Source: Haloferax sp046557615 (GTDB lineage: Archaea > Halobacteriota > Halobacteria > Halobacteriales > Haloferacaceae). From it: DNA of 64,000 nt. The DNA is taken from assembly GCF_046557615.1 (NCBI RefSeq), contig NZ_JBKIII010000002.1, positions 682,001 to 746,000 on the forward strand, written 5' to 3'. The first letter of the stretch is position 1; the number at the start of each line of letters is the position of its first letter. A program made the position numbers and the translations under genes. Below, one piece after another: positions 44,071 to 52,922 of this stretch. Under the pieces are notes generated by a model, which worked only from the letters and a program-made list of their open reading frames with translations, was not told the origin of the DNA and did not search any database.

Positions 44071-44898
44071 TCAATCGTGAGACCAGCCACCGAGTCCGGC
44101 AAGATGGTTGATACTCCCCGGCCCGCGGCCAACGTCGGCAGGGGAAGCGAGCGCCGTATGCGTGAAGTCGATGCCGTCTTCGACCGCATCCAAGAGCGTC
44201 TCGCCGCGAGCGAGTCCGGCGGCAATCGCACTGGAGAGCGTGCATCCCGACCCGTGAGTGATTTCTGAGTCGATTCGAGAGTGGACGAACTCCGTCGTCG
44301 TCTCGCGGGTGACGAGCGTATCGACGACCGTCTCGTCGTCGGTTGCGACGTGGCCGCCTTTGAGCAGCACCGCGTCGGCACCGCGCTCGAAGAACCACTC
44401 CGCGGCCTCCTGCCCCGCGGCGGGCGAATCTGGAACGATTCCGGTCAAGACCTCGGTCTCGTCTGCGTTGGGTGTAACGAGCGTCGCCTGTGCGAAGATG
44501 TCGTCGTAGGCGTCGATTGCATCGGATTCGAGTAGTTCGTCGCCCGACGTGGCGACCATCACGGGGTCCACGACGATGGGACCGTCGTACTCGGCGAGTA
44601 CCTCGGAAACCGCCTCGACGGCCTCCGCAGTCGCCAACATGCCGAGTTTGACCGCGCCGATATCGAAGTCCTCGAACACCGCATCGCACTGGGCACGAAT
44701 CGACTCGGTGGGAAAGACGTGGACGTCGCTGACGCCCTGCGTGTTCTGCGCCGTCGCCGAGACGATGACTGACCCCGCGTAGACGCCGAGTCGCGTCATC
44801 GTCTTGATGTCGGCCTGAATACCCGCGCCGCCGCCGGAGTCGCTGGAAGCGATGGTGAGCGCGTAGGGCGGGCGTTGCGGGTCGGGCGCGAGCGACAT
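44071..44898 (-). CDS. thiD: Hydroxymethylpyrimidine/phosphomethylpyrimidine kinase
   Basis: About 275 residues. It phosphorylates HMP to HMP-P and HMP-PP for thiamine synthesis. The ribokinase-fold signatures are ALTIASSDSGGGAGIQADIKTM, VKLGMLATAEAVEAV, VVDPVMVATSGDELL and the ATP site GSGCTLSSAIAAGLARG. It lacks the C-terminal ThiN domain that many archaeal ThiD proteins carry, so ThiE must supply thiamine-phosphate synthase activity. Its ATG overlaps the thiM stop by one base (TAATG). Confidence 0.94.
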   Translation of the reverse strand: MSLAPDPQRPPYALTIASSDSGGGAGIQADIKTMTRLGVYAGSVIVSATAQNTQGVSDVHVFPTESIRAQCDAVFEDFDIGAVKLGMLATAEAVEAVSEVLAEYDGPIVVDPVMVATSGDELLESDAIDAYDDIFAQATLVTPNADETEVLTGIVPDSPAAGQEAAEWFFERGADAVLLKGGHVATDDETVVDTLVTRETTTEFVHSRIDSEITHGSGCTLSSAIAAGLARGETLLDAVEDGIDFTHTALASPADVGRGPGSINHLAGLGGWSHD

Positions 44899-45746
44899 TA
44901 GTGTACCTCGATTTTAGCGAGTCGCTCGGTGAGCGTCGGAATGGAGGCATCGACGCCTGCGGGGAGCGACCCGCCAGCGAGCCCTGCAACCGCGTCGAGG
45001 AACGCGATTTTGTAACTCGCCGGGCCGTTGTAGTCACCAAACACACCCTCCGCCGCAAGTTCGCCAGCCATGCCGTACGCCGCGGTCCCGACGAGTGCCG
45101 CTTCGAGCGGGTCGTCCATCGCGGCGGCGAAGGTTGCGAGCGTGACGCCCTGCATACACCCAGTTCCGACGACGGTTCCCATCATCTCGTGACCGGTGTG
45201 GACCTCGTAGGCCACGGAGTCGGTCGCGACGATATCCGTCTCGCCGGATGCGACGACGACAGCACCAGTCTTTCGGGCGCAGGCAATCGCCGTCGAAGCG
45301 ATATCGGCGTACTCACCGACCGATTCGACGCCTTTGACCTCTGCATCTTCGCCTGCAATCGCGGAAATTTCACCGTAGTTGCCGTTGAGGATGTCCACGT
45401 CGAGTTCGGTGACGAGTCGGTCGGCGACGCGCGAGCGAGTCGGCGTCGCGCCGACGCCAACTGGGTCCACGACGAGTGGAACGCCGTGTTCGTTTGCGGC
45501 CTTCCCTGCGGTGAGCATCGTCGCCTCGCCCGTCTCACTCACAGTTCCCATGTTGAGCAGACACCCGCTGGCGATAGAGACCATGTCAGCGACTTCGCGC
45601 TCGTCGTCGGACATGACCGGCAGTGCGCCCCAGTAGAGCGTGATGTTCGCCACGTCGTTGACGGTGACTTCGTTGGTAATCGAGTTGACGAGGGGTTTCG
45701 TCTCACTGACTGCCGCGAGGCCGCCTTCGAGGTCGATGTCGCTCAT
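44898..45746 (-). CDS. thiM: Hydroxyethylthiazole kinase
   Basis: About 282 residues. It phosphorylates 4-methyl-5-(2-hydroxyethyl)thiazole for salvage into thiamine. Family marks are KPLVNSITNEVTVNDVANITLYWGALPVMSDD, VPLVVDPVGVGATPTR, ILNGNYGEISAIAG and GTGCMQGVTLATFAAA with the catalytic Cys. It overlaps thiE by four bases (ATGA) and thiD by one, so the three are translated from one mRNA. Confidence 0.95.
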   Translation of the reverse strand: MSDIDLEGGLAAVSETKPLVNSITNEVTVNDVANITLYWGALPVMSDDEREVADMVSIASGCLLNMGTVSETGEATMLTAGKAANEHGVPLVVDPVGVGATPTRSRVADRLVTELDVDILNGNYGEISAIAGEDAEVKGVESVGEYADIASTAIACARKTGAVVVASGETDIVATDSVAYEVHTGHEMMGTVVGTGCMQGVTLATFAAAMDDPLEAALVGTAAYGMAGELAAEGVFGDYNGPASYKIAFLDAVAGLAGGSLPAGVDASIPTLTERLAKIEVH

Positions 45747-46387
45747 TGGACGACCCTCCCTTTCGAGACTGCTGTCGCAAGTTGTCGGGTCGCGTCTGCC
45801 GGGTTGGGCGCGGCGGTGATAGCCGAGATGACTGCTACGCCGTCGGCACCCGCGGCAACGACATCAGTCGCGTTGTCGGGCGTGATTCCGCCGATACCGA
45901 CGATTGGAATGGAGACAGTGTCGGCGATGTCTTCGACGCGCTTCAGGCCGATTTCCGACTGCTCGGCTTTCGTGTCCTTCGAACTCGTCTCGAACACCGC
46001 GCCGACGCCGAGATAGTCCGCGCCAGCGGACTCGGCCTCTTTCGCGCCTTCGACCGTCGAGACCGAGCGTCCGATGAGCGCGTCATCTGCGAGTTGCTCG
46101 CGCGCAACGTCGATTGGCACGTCGTCGTCGCCGAGGTGAACGCCGTCGGCATCGACGGCGACGGCGATATCGACGCGGTCGTTGACGACGAACAGTACGT
46201 CTTCGTTGGCGGTGAGTTCGCGGATGGCTTGGCCGAGTTCGTAGCGGGTTCGCGCGCTGGCGTGCTTCTCGCGGAGTTGAATCACGTCGATTCCGCCGCG
46301 CAGTGCCGCCTCGACGACTTCGACTGACGTTCGGCCACCCGAGAGGTCCGACTGGGTGACGAGGTAGGTGTCTACTGAGATATTCAT
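45743..46387 (-). CDS. thiE: Thiamine-phosphate synthase
   Basis: About 214 residues. It joins HMP-PP and thiazole phosphate to form thiamine phosphate. Characteristic motifs are YLVTQSDLSGGRT, IQLREKHASARTRYELGQ, VNDRVDIAVAVDADGVHLGDDDVP, IGRSVSTVEGAKEAE and VGIGGITPDNATDVVAAGADGVAVIS. First gene of thiE-thiM-thiD. A long nested palindrome lies 16-61 bases upstream of the start and probably controls the operon. Confidence 0.95.
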   Translation of the reverse strand: MNISVDTYLVTQSDLSGGRTSVEVVEAALRGGIDVIQLREKHASARTRYELGQAIRELTANEDVLFVVNDRVDIAVAVDADGVHLGDDDVPIDVAREQLADDALIGRSVSTVEGAKEAESAGADYLGVGAVFETSSKDTKAEQSEIGLKRVEDIADTVSIPIVGIGGITPDNATDVVAAGADGVAVISAITAAPNPADATRQLATAVSKGRVVQ

Positions 46388-46402
46388 GAGTTATATTCGG
46401 TG

Positions 46403-46448
46403 GTGATTTTTCACGGTGGCGCATTAGTTCCACCGCATGCAATCACCT
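46403..46448 (-). promoter_or_regulatory. 46-bp nested palindrome upstream of thiE
   Basis: Two sets of inverted arms share exactly the same centre. The outer arms are GGTGATT (46403-46409) and AATCACC (46442-46448). The inner arms are CGGTGG (46415-46420) and CCACCG (46431-46436). It lies directly before thiE. It could be an operator for a dimeric or tetrameric thiamine regulator, or a hairpin in a 5' leader. The CUGAGA and other core elements of a TPP riboswitch are absent. Confidence 0.6.
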
Positions 46449-46542
46449 CGAACAAGTTGGCAATTTAGTCGTTCTTGGAGTCTGAGAGCCTCCTATCGTG
46501 GTTATGCCCCAAGCGCGCGAAGTGGTATTCTGGTGAGAGAAC

Positions 46543-47127
46543 ATGGCGTCATTCCTCGTCGCATACAAGAGTAAAGAAGGACAGACCGCGAAAGTCGCCG
46601 AAACGATTGCGTCGGCACTCGAACAGCGAGGCCACGAGGCCCACCCAATGTCGGTGACACAGTGGACGAACGCGGACTCCATCGCCGACTACGATGCGGT
46701 TCTCCTCGGGGATTCGATTCACATGGGTCGGCACGCGAAGAAGATGATTCGATTCGCTCGCGACCACCGCGACGAACTCGCCGAACGACCGAATGGATTC
46801 TTCCAGGTCTCACTTTCGGCGGCCGACCCTGACGACGAAGACGGGAAGACCGAGAGTGTGACCTACATCCACGAGTTCATCGAGAAAACTGGGTGGGAAC
46901 CGGACCAAATCGGTGTCTTCGGTGGCGCACTCCGCTACTCTGAATACGGATTCATCACCCGATACATGATGAAGCGCATCGCCCGCGGTAACCTCGGAAT
47001 CACGGATACTTCCCAAGACCACGAGTTCACCGACTGGGACGAAGTCGAGACGTTTGCCACCGATTTCGCCGTCCTCGTCGAAACCCAACTCGGGGGTGAA
47101 GGCGGCACAGAAGAGTCGGCGGCCTGA
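46543..47127 (+). CDS. Flavodoxin-domain protein (HemG-like)
   Basis: About 194 residues. FLVAYKSKEGQTAKVAETIASAL is the FMN phosphate loop of flavodoxins, and YDAVLLGDSIHMGRHAKKMIRFAR is typical of the HemG/flavodoxin family of protoporphyrinogen oxidases. GVFGGALRYSEYGFITRYMMKRIA near residue 125 supports this. Whether it acts on protoporphyrinogen or as an electron carrier is not clear from sequence. Divergent from thiE and upstream of the large FAD/Fe-S gene. Confidence 0.82.
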   Translation: MASFLVAYKSKEGQTAKVAETIASALEQRGHEAHPMSVTQWTNADSIADYDAVLLGDSIHMGRHAKKMIRFARDHRDELAERPNGFFQVSLSAADPDDEDGKTESVTYIHEFIEKTGWEPDQIGVFGGALRYSEYGFITRYMMKRIARGNLGITDTSQDHEFTDWDEVETFATDFAVLVETQLGGEGGTEESAA

Positions 47128-47210
47128 GTGAGAACGTCCCTCCAAGAACGGTGACTCTCTCGGTGGGAGACTCACACGCACATTTTTCCCGATGTACACT
47201 ATTTATAATT

Positions 47211-50200
47211 ATGATGATTGGTGAACGTGACTGGAGTGATTTCCAGACGTTTCAACAGAGCCGTGACTACGAGGTTACGGACGTTGAGGCGTATACAGAC
47301 CTCGCCCGCGAGTTGCGCGCGGCGGTCACCGGTGAGGTACGGTTCGACGAGTACGCGCAGGTGTTGTACGCGACCGACGGGTCGATTTATCGCGCGCGGC
47401 CCGCTGGTGTGGTGATTCCGCGAGATATCGCCGACGTACAGGAGACGGTGAAACTCGCGGCGAAGCACGACGTGCCGGTGCTTCCACGAGGTGCCGGGTC
47501 GTCGCTCGCGGGACAGGCCGTCGGTCCTGGCTGTGTCGTCATCGACTTCTCGAAGTACATGAACGACATCCTCGCGTTCGACACCGAGGGTCGTCGCGTG
47601 ACGGTCCAACCCGGTGTCGTACAGGACCACCTCGATGGGTATCTCGCAACCGAGGGCCTGAAGTTCGCTCCCGACCCGGCCTCGGCAAACCGGGCGACTA
47701 TCGGCGGCGGCATCGGAAACAACTCGACTGGGGCACACTCGGTCAGATACGGTATCACCGACGCCTACACCGAGGAGTTACAGGTCGTCCTCGCCGACGG
47801 GTCGGTGATTCACACCCGCGACGTCGTCCTCGACAGCGACGAGTGGGACGCAATCGTGGAAAAAGACGACAGAGAGGCCCACCTCTACGAAACTGTCCGG
47901 GCACTCGTCGAAGACAACGCCGAGGAAATCGAGCGCCGGTATCCCAAACTCAAGCGTTCGGTGTCGGGGTACAACCTCCACAAAGTCATCTTCGAGCGAG
48001 ACGGCGAGCGGGTTATCAACCTCTCCAAACTACTCGTCGGGTCGGAAGGGACGTTAGGCGTCGTCGTCGAAGCCACACTGTCGCTCGTGACCGTCCCCGA
48101 AGAGACGGCGCTCGTCCTGTTCGCCTTCGATGACCTCATCGACGCGATGGTCGCGGTCCCCGACGCGCTCGACTTCGGTGCGAGCGCGGTCGAACTCATG
48201 GACGACGAAGTGTTCAGAATGGCCCGCGAATCGAGCGAGTACGCCCAGTACGTCGAGCAAATCCCCGACGGGGCCGAGGCGACGTTGATGCTCGAGTTCG
48301 ACTCGGAACTCCACGACGACTTCGAGAAGGCAATCAGTGCAGCCTCCGAGCATTTCCTTCGGGACGGCGGCGAGTCGGAGCGAGGCAAAGCATTCGCCGC
48401 CATCGAAGCCTACGAAGACGCCGACCAAGCCGACATCTGGAAGTTGCGAAAAGCCGCGATTCCGCTGTTGATGTCGCTCGAAGGCGACCCCAAACCGTAT
48501 CCGTTCATCGAAGACGCGAGCGTCCCACCGGAGGAACTCGCCACGTACGTCCAGGCGTTCGAAGACGTACTCGCAGACCACGGTACGTCGGCGGCCTACT
48601 TCGCCCACGCCGGGTCCGGAACCCTCCACATCCGACCGATTCTCAACCTCAAACAGGGTCAGGGCATCGAGACGATGCGCTCGATTACGGACGCGATTAC
48701 CGACCTCGTGTTGGAACATCACGGGTCGTTCTCGGGCGAACACGGCGACGGCCTCGCCCGAACCGAGTGGAACCCGAAGATGTATGGCCCCGACCTCTGG
48801 GCGGCGTTCAAAGAAGTCAAATCCGCGTTCGACCCCGACTGGCGACTCAATCCGGGGAAGGTCGTCTTCCGCGACGACGACCCCGCCGACATGCGCAAGA
48901 ACCTCCGCTACGGGGAAGCCTACAGCTCTATCGAACCCACGACGACGCTCGATTTCGAGGACGATGGCGGATTCGCACACCTCGTCGAGTTGTGCAACGG
49001 CTGTGGAACGTGTCGCCAAATCGGGTCCGGGACGATGTGTCCGACCTACCGGGCCTCCCGTGACGAGGCGGAGACGACCCGCGGACGGGCGAACATGCTC
49101 CGGGCAGCAATCAGCGGCGACCTGCCGGAAGACGAGCTCTACTCCGAGCGATTCCAGACCGAAATTCTGGACCTCTGTGTCGGCTGTAAAGGGTGTAAGA
49201 ACGACTGCCCCACTGGGGTTGACCTCGCCAAACTCAAAGCCGAAGTCAAACACCAGTACCACGAGCGCGAGGGGCTCACTGTTCGTGACCGGCTCTTCGC
49301 CAACATCGACACGGCGGCCCGACTGGGGAGTGCGCTCGCACCCATCTCGAATTGGGCTTCTGAAGTCCCCGGTGCGCGGAACGTGATGGAACGAGTCGCT
49401 GGACTCGCTCCCGAGCGTGAACTGCCGCGATTCACTCGCCACACGCTCACGCGCTGGATGAACGACCGAACGGCACTGGTGTCGGAACACGAGGCCACAC
49501 ACCGCGTCCTGTTGTTCCCCGACACCTACACGAACTACGTCACACCGGAGATTGGAAAAGCCGCAGTCCGAGTCCTCGAAGCCGCGGGCGTCCACGTCAG
49601 ACTCGCAACCGACGTGAAACCGAGCGGACGAGCGGCCTACTCGATGGGGATGCTCGACGTGGCACGCGAACGTGCCGAACACAACGTTTCGGCGCTCGCC
49701 CCGCGGGTCGGTGATGGCTGGTCTGTCGTCTGTCTCGAACCCGCCGACGCGGTGATGTTCCAAGACGAGTACGGCGACCTCCTCAGTGGACCCGACGTTG
49801 CCACAGTCGGTGCCTCGGTCTACGAGGTGATGGAGTTCCTCGACGTGCATCGAATCGACGAGTTGCTCCCGCTTCGAGTCGGCGAACGAGCGGAAGGCGA
49901 AACGGGAGCCCAACCGGCGATGGTCGATGGCGGCACGCTCGGGTCGCTCACGTATCACGGTCACTGTAACCAGAAGGCGCTGAACAGAGACCACCACGCA
50001 GTGGGCGTCCTCCGGCGCGTCGGCTACGACGTGGACCCACTGGACTCAGGGTGCTGCGGCATGGCCGGGAGTTTCGGTTACGAAGAAGAACACTACGACC
50101 TCTCGAAAGCAATCGGGCGAATCCTCTTCGACCAGGTGGATGCGAGTCCCGGCGACACCGTCGTTGCACCCGGCGCGTCGTGTCGGACGCAACTCGGCGA

Positions 50201-50261
50201 CCACAGTGGTCAGCGACCACCGCACCCAATCGAGAAAGTCGCCGAAGCACTCGTCGGATAG
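47211..50261 (+). CDS. FAD/4Fe-4S oxidoreductase, D-lactate dehydrogenase (Dld/GlcD-GlcF fusion type)
   Basis: About 1016 residues. The N-terminal half (about 25-560) is a PCMH FAD oxidoreductase: VLPRGAGSSLAGQAVGPGCVVIDFSKYMN, ATIGGGIGNNSTGAHS, KLLVGSEGTLGVVVEATL and HAGSGTLHIRPILN. The middle (about 585-665) carries two ferredoxin-type clusters, CNGCGTCRQIGSGTMCP and CVGCKGCKNDCPTG. The C-terminal part contains CCG-type heterodisulfide-reductase motifs (YHGHCNQKAL, DSGCCGMAGSFGY, APGASCRTQLG). The fusion of GlcD-like and GlcF-like parts is typical of D-lactate or D-2-hydroxyglutarate dehydrogenases feeding the quinone pool. ATG 47211 or 47214 starts the protein. Confidence 0.87.
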   Translation: MMIGERDWSDFQTFQQSRDYEVTDVEAYTDLARELRAAVTGEVRFDEYAQVLYATDGSIYRARPAGVVIPRDIADVQETVKLAAKHDVPVLPRGAGSSLAGQAVGPGCVVIDFSKYMNDILAFDTEGRRVTVQPGVVQDHLDGYLATEGLKFAPDPASANRATIGGGIGNNSTGAHSVRYGITDAYTEELQVVLADGSVIHTRDVVLDSDEWDAIVEKDDREAHLYETVRALVEDNAEEIERRYPKLKRSVSGYNLHKVIFERDGERVINLSKLLVGSEGTLGVVVEATLSLVTVPEETALVLFAFDDLIDAMVAVPDALDFGASAVELMDDEVFRMARESSEYAQYVEQIPDGAEATLMLEFDSELHDDFEKAISAASEHFLRDGGESERGKAFAAIEAYEDADQADIWKLRKAAIPLLMSLEGDPKPYPFIEDASVPPEELATYVQAFEDVLADHGTSAAYFAHAGSGTLHIRPILNLKQGQGIETMRSITDAITDLVLEHHGSFSGEHGDGLARTEWNPKMYGPDLWAAFKEVKSAFDPDWRLNPGKVVFRDDDPADMRKNLRYGEAYSSIEPTTTLDFEDDGGFAHLVELCNGCGTCRQIGSGTMCPTYRASRDEAETTRGRANMLRAAISGDLPEDELYSERFQTEILDLCVGCKGCKNDCPTGVDLAKLKAEVKHQYHEREGLTVRDRLFANIDTAARLGSALAPISNWASEVPGARNVMERVAGLAPERELPRFTRHTLTRWMNDRTALVSEHEATHRVLLFPDTYTNYVTPEIGKAAVRVLEAAGVHVRLATDVKPSGRAAYSMGMLDVARERAEHNVSALAPRVGDGWSVVCLEPADAVMFQDEYGDLLSGPDVATVGASVYEVMEFLDVHRIDELLPLRVGERAEGETGAQPAMVDGGTLGSLTYHGHCNQKALNRDHHAVGVLRRVGYDVDPLDSGCCGMAGSFGYEEEHYDLSKAIGRILFDQVDASPGDTVVAPGASCRTQLGDHSGQRPPHPIEKVAEALVG

Positions 50262-50296
50262 CAAACATTTATCCGACGGCCTGCGCGTCTCCGCGT

Positions 50297-51151
50297 ATGG
50301 ACGTGTCGGTTGGCCGATTATTTTTGCTCTCGCTCGTCGTCGTATCGGTCGTTGTTGGCGGTGTGACGGCCGTCCGAATGCTCGATGTTCACGCGAGCGA
50401 TATCGATTTCTCGACCCCCGAGACCGCTGAAACACCGATTCCGGCGAACGCGACACCGACCGAGATACTCGACCGTGGCACGACGAATCTCAGACGACAG
50501 AGTCACACGGCGACGATTCGAACCACCGCTGTCGAACCTGAAAGGGAGGTTCCACCCGCGACGCTCGTCTCCCACCACGACCCGCAGAGTCGAACGGTTT
50601 TGGTGACGCTGGTCACACCCAACTCCGAACCTGAAGATGGTGTTCGTGAGTGGCTCATCGGGGCGTTCTACGTTCACGACGCCCTCGCTCGCTCGACGGA
50701 GACGACGGTTTCGGCAAGTGCCCGCCCGGACCAAAAGGCCGCACTGTCCGACCCGGAATGGGCCGAGATGCGACCATCGTACCGGCCCGAACCGGCGTTC
50801 AATATTGCAGTCCAGAACGTGTTCGAGGACTACGAGAGCCGAGACGGGTGGCGCGTTCTCTCTCGAAACGACTCGACAGTCGTGGTTGGCGCAGAAAACG
50901 AGACCGGCTATGCAGGTATCGTCGGCGTAGACCCTGCCGAATTCGAGGCGACCGGCCCATGTTCCCTTCGCGTGTTTGTCTCCGTCAAAACAGGCCACAT
51001 CACCCACATCAGCGAGCAAAGTTGCTACCGGACGAAACCGACGGCCACTGAGACGCGTATCCACGACTACGGGACGACGGAGGTCACTCGTCCACCGGCC
51101 ATCGGTTTCCCGACGCTCGACGAACTCGTCAGAGATTTCGTTTGGTACTGA
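50297..51151 (+). CDS. Membrane-anchored haloarchaeal protein of unknown function
   Basis: About 284 residues. One N-terminal TM or uncleaved signal (LFLLSLVVVSVVVGGVTAV) is followed by an extracytosolic domain of about 250 residues with a pattern seen in haloarchaeal hypothetical lipoproteins (TPTEILDRGTTNLRRQSHTATIRTTAVE, resembling LolA-like shells). Two cysteines (GPCSLRV, EQSCYRT) may form a disulfide. It starts 35 bases after the dehydrogenase gene and may be co-transcribed. Confidence 0.68.
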   Translation: MDVSVGRLFLLSLVVVSVVVGGVTAVRMLDVHASDIDFSTPETAETPIPANATPTEILDRGTTNLRRQSHTATIRTTAVEPEREVPPATLVSHHDPQSRTVLVTLVTPNSEPEDGVREWLIGAFYVHDALARSTETTVSASARPDQKAALSDPEWAEMRPSYRPEPAFNIAVQNVFEDYESRDGWRVLSRNDSTVVVGAENETGYAGIVGVDPAEFEATGPCSLRVFVSVKTGHITHISEQSCYRTKPTATETRIHDYGTTEVTRPPAIGFPTLDELVRDFVWY

Positions 51152-51224
51152 CAGATAGGGGTTGCGGCACACTGTTCGCTTTCCCTATGTTTTTAGCTCA
51201 TGGCGCGGCACGTCATCACCAACC

Positions 51225-52412
51225 ATGGTAGATGCTCCATCAGTCGGCGAACTCGTACCACCGACCCGAACGCTGATGGGTCCCGGCCCGAGCGACGTTC
51301 ACCCGCGCGTGTTGCGGGCGATGTCCACGCCGCTTGTCGGCCACCTCGACCCCTCCTTTATCGACATCATGAACGATGTCCAGGAGTTACTTCGCTACAC
51401 GTTCCGGACGGACAATCAGTGGACGATTCCCGTCTCTGGAACCGGGTCGGCGTCGATGGAGGCTGCGATTGCCAACCTCGTCGAACCCGGCGACACGATG
51501 CTCGTTCCGACGAACGGCTACTTCGGCGGGCGCATGGCGTCGATGGCAGAACGCGCTGGCGGAGAGGTCGTGTACGTCGATGCGCCGTGGGGCGAACCGC
51601 TCGACCCCGTAGACGTACAGGATGCCTTTGACGAACACCAACCCGACGTGTTCGGCTTTGTCCACGCCGAAACCTCGACTGGCGTCAAACAACCGAACGT
51701 CCCCGACCTGACCGAAATCGCCCACAGTCACGACGCCTACGTCGTCGCCGACTGTGTGACCTCGCTCGGGGGAGTCGAACTGAAGGTTGACGAGTGGGGC
51801 ATCGACGTGGCCTACTCCGGCCCGCAGAAGTGTCTCTCCTGCCCGCCGGGTGCGAGCCCGCTCACCCTCAACGACCGCGCGATGGACAAGGTACTCTCCC
51901 GCGAGGAAGACCCGCGCTCGTGGTATCTCGACCTCTCGTTGCTCGAAGGCTACTGGGGCGAAGAGCGCGCCTACCACCACACCGCGCCGATTACGAACGT
52001 CTATTCGATTCGAGAGGCGCTTCGTCTCGTCGCCGAGGAAGGCATCGAAAATCGCTGGGACCGCCACCTGCACGTCGCCAGCGGCCTCAAATCCGGTGTC
52101 GAAGCGATGGGTCTCGGCTTGAACCCCGAAGACGACTACTGGTTGCCGAGCCTCAACGCCGTACTCGTCCCCGACGGCGTCGATGCGGGCGACGCAATCA
52201 GCTACGTCCTCGACCACTACGACCTCGAAATCGCGGGCGGCCTCGGCGCGCTCTCGGGCGACATCTTCCGTATCGGCTGTATGGGCCACTCGGCTCAGGA
52301 GAAGAACGTCGCGTTCCTCATGAGTGCGCTCGGCGAAGCACTCGAAGCACAGGGTGCCGACGTGGACGTGGAAGCTGGGTTCGAAGCGATGCGCGAACAG
52401 TTCGCGGAGTAA
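51225..52412 (+). CDS. Class V aminotransferase (alanine-glyoxylate type)
   Basis: About 395 residues. TRTLMGPGPSDVHPRVLRAMSTPLVGHLDPSF is the family opening. WTIPVSGTGSASMEAAIANL binds cofactor phosphate, VVADCVTSLGGVEL carries the PLP Asp, and the PLP Lys is in YSGPQKCLSCPPG. GALSGDIFRIGCMGHSA near the end binds substrate carboxylate. It likely transfers the amino group of alanine or serine to glyoxylate. It differs clearly from the other class V enzyme at 29344, so the two probably have different substrates. Confidence 0.9.
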   Translation: MVDAPSVGELVPPTRTLMGPGPSDVHPRVLRAMSTPLVGHLDPSFIDIMNDVQELLRYTFRTDNQWTIPVSGTGSASMEAAIANLVEPGDTMLVPTNGYFGGRMASMAERAGGEVVYVDAPWGEPLDPVDVQDAFDEHQPDVFGFVHAETSTGVKQPNVPDLTEIAHSHDAYVVADCVTSLGGVELKVDEWGIDVAYSGPQKCLSCPPGASPLTLNDRAMDKVLSREEDPRSWYLDLSLLEGYWGEERAYHHTAPITNVYSIREALRLVAEEGIENRWDRHLHVASGLKSGVEAMGLGLNPEDDYWLPSLNAVLVPDGVDAGDAISYVLDHYDLEIAGGLGALSGDIFRIGCMGHSAQEKNVAFLMSALGEALEAQGADVDVEAGFEAMREQFAE

Positions 52413-52431
52413 GTCGCGTCTGCGACCATTC

Positions 52432-52436
52432 TTTTT
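52432..52436 (+). terminator. Poly-T terminator after aminotransferase gene
   Basis: CTTTTTC about 20 bases after the stop codon, following GC-rich DNA. A plausible U-run terminator. Confidence 0.35.
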
Positions 52437-52485
52437 CACTTCTGTCGAGAGCGGCCAGTTCGACGTGATATCAACGGTTGACCGC

Positions 52486-52505
52486 CGTTAATTCGCGTTA
52501 ATTCG
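52486..52505. repeat. Exact 10-bp tandem repeat (CGTTAATTCG x2)
   Basis: Two adjacent copies of CGTTAATTCG, one DNA turn each, about 88 bases before the next ATG. The AT core stands out in GC-rich DNA. It may be a pair of protein-binding sites on the same face of the helix. Confidence 0.5.
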
Positions 52506-52592
52506 GCTGAACGGTAGAGAAATCCGGTGCAACTCGGCCGAACGATTTTCCCCATTCAAGGTGGTGGCACTGTGAGGGCTGACTGAATCACG

Positions 52593-52874
52593 ATGAAGCT
52601 ACACACAATCGTCGGCGTCGTCCTCGCCGTCCTCCTGACGACTGCGGGTGTCGCCGCCGCCGCGCCCGGAGCGACCGCCAGTGAAACGAACAGCGACGCT
52701 GCGACCCAACGGGGGCCACCGAGCGAGTTGCCCGACCCGGTACCCGACTTCGTGTCGTCGATTCACGACACGGTGAGTGACTTCCTCGACGGCGCACTCG
52801 AAGGCTCGCTTGGCGAGGCCGTGAGTGACGTGGCCGAGTCGTCTCACTCATCTTCCACGTCGGCGGACAACTAA
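52593..52874 (+). CDS. Small secreted protein
   Basis: About 93 residues with a Sec-type signal (LHTIVGVVLAVLLTTAGVAAAAPG) cleaved near residue 24. The mature part is short and acidic, with PDPVPDFVSSIHDTVSDFLDGALEGSLGEAVSDV as an amphipathic helix. No family is recognised. It is followed 48 bases later by another secreted protein. Confidence 0.6.
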   Translation: MKLHTIVGVVLAVLLTTAGVAAAAPGATASETNSDAATQRGPPSELPDPVPDFVSSIHDTVSDFLDGALEGSLGEAVSDVAESSHSSSTSADN

Positions 52875-52922
52875 GCCATCTGGACACGAACACACCGTAG
52901 CCAATCACACATATTTCGAACA

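Noticed and set aside
46388..46460. TPP riboswitch before thiE
   Set aside because: The CUGAGA and second-arm TPP core sequences are absent. The concentric palindrome fits a protein operator or a simple hairpin better.
48054..49997. A 647-codon frame antisense to the FAD/Fe-S dehydrogenase
   Set aside because: No family motifs, and composition typical of the complement of acidic coding sequence. The plus-strand gene has Fe-S and FAD motifs throughout.
51387..52439. A 350-codon frame antisense to the second class V aminotransferase
   Set aside because: Shadow frame; the plus-strand frame carries the PLP lysine and other motifs.
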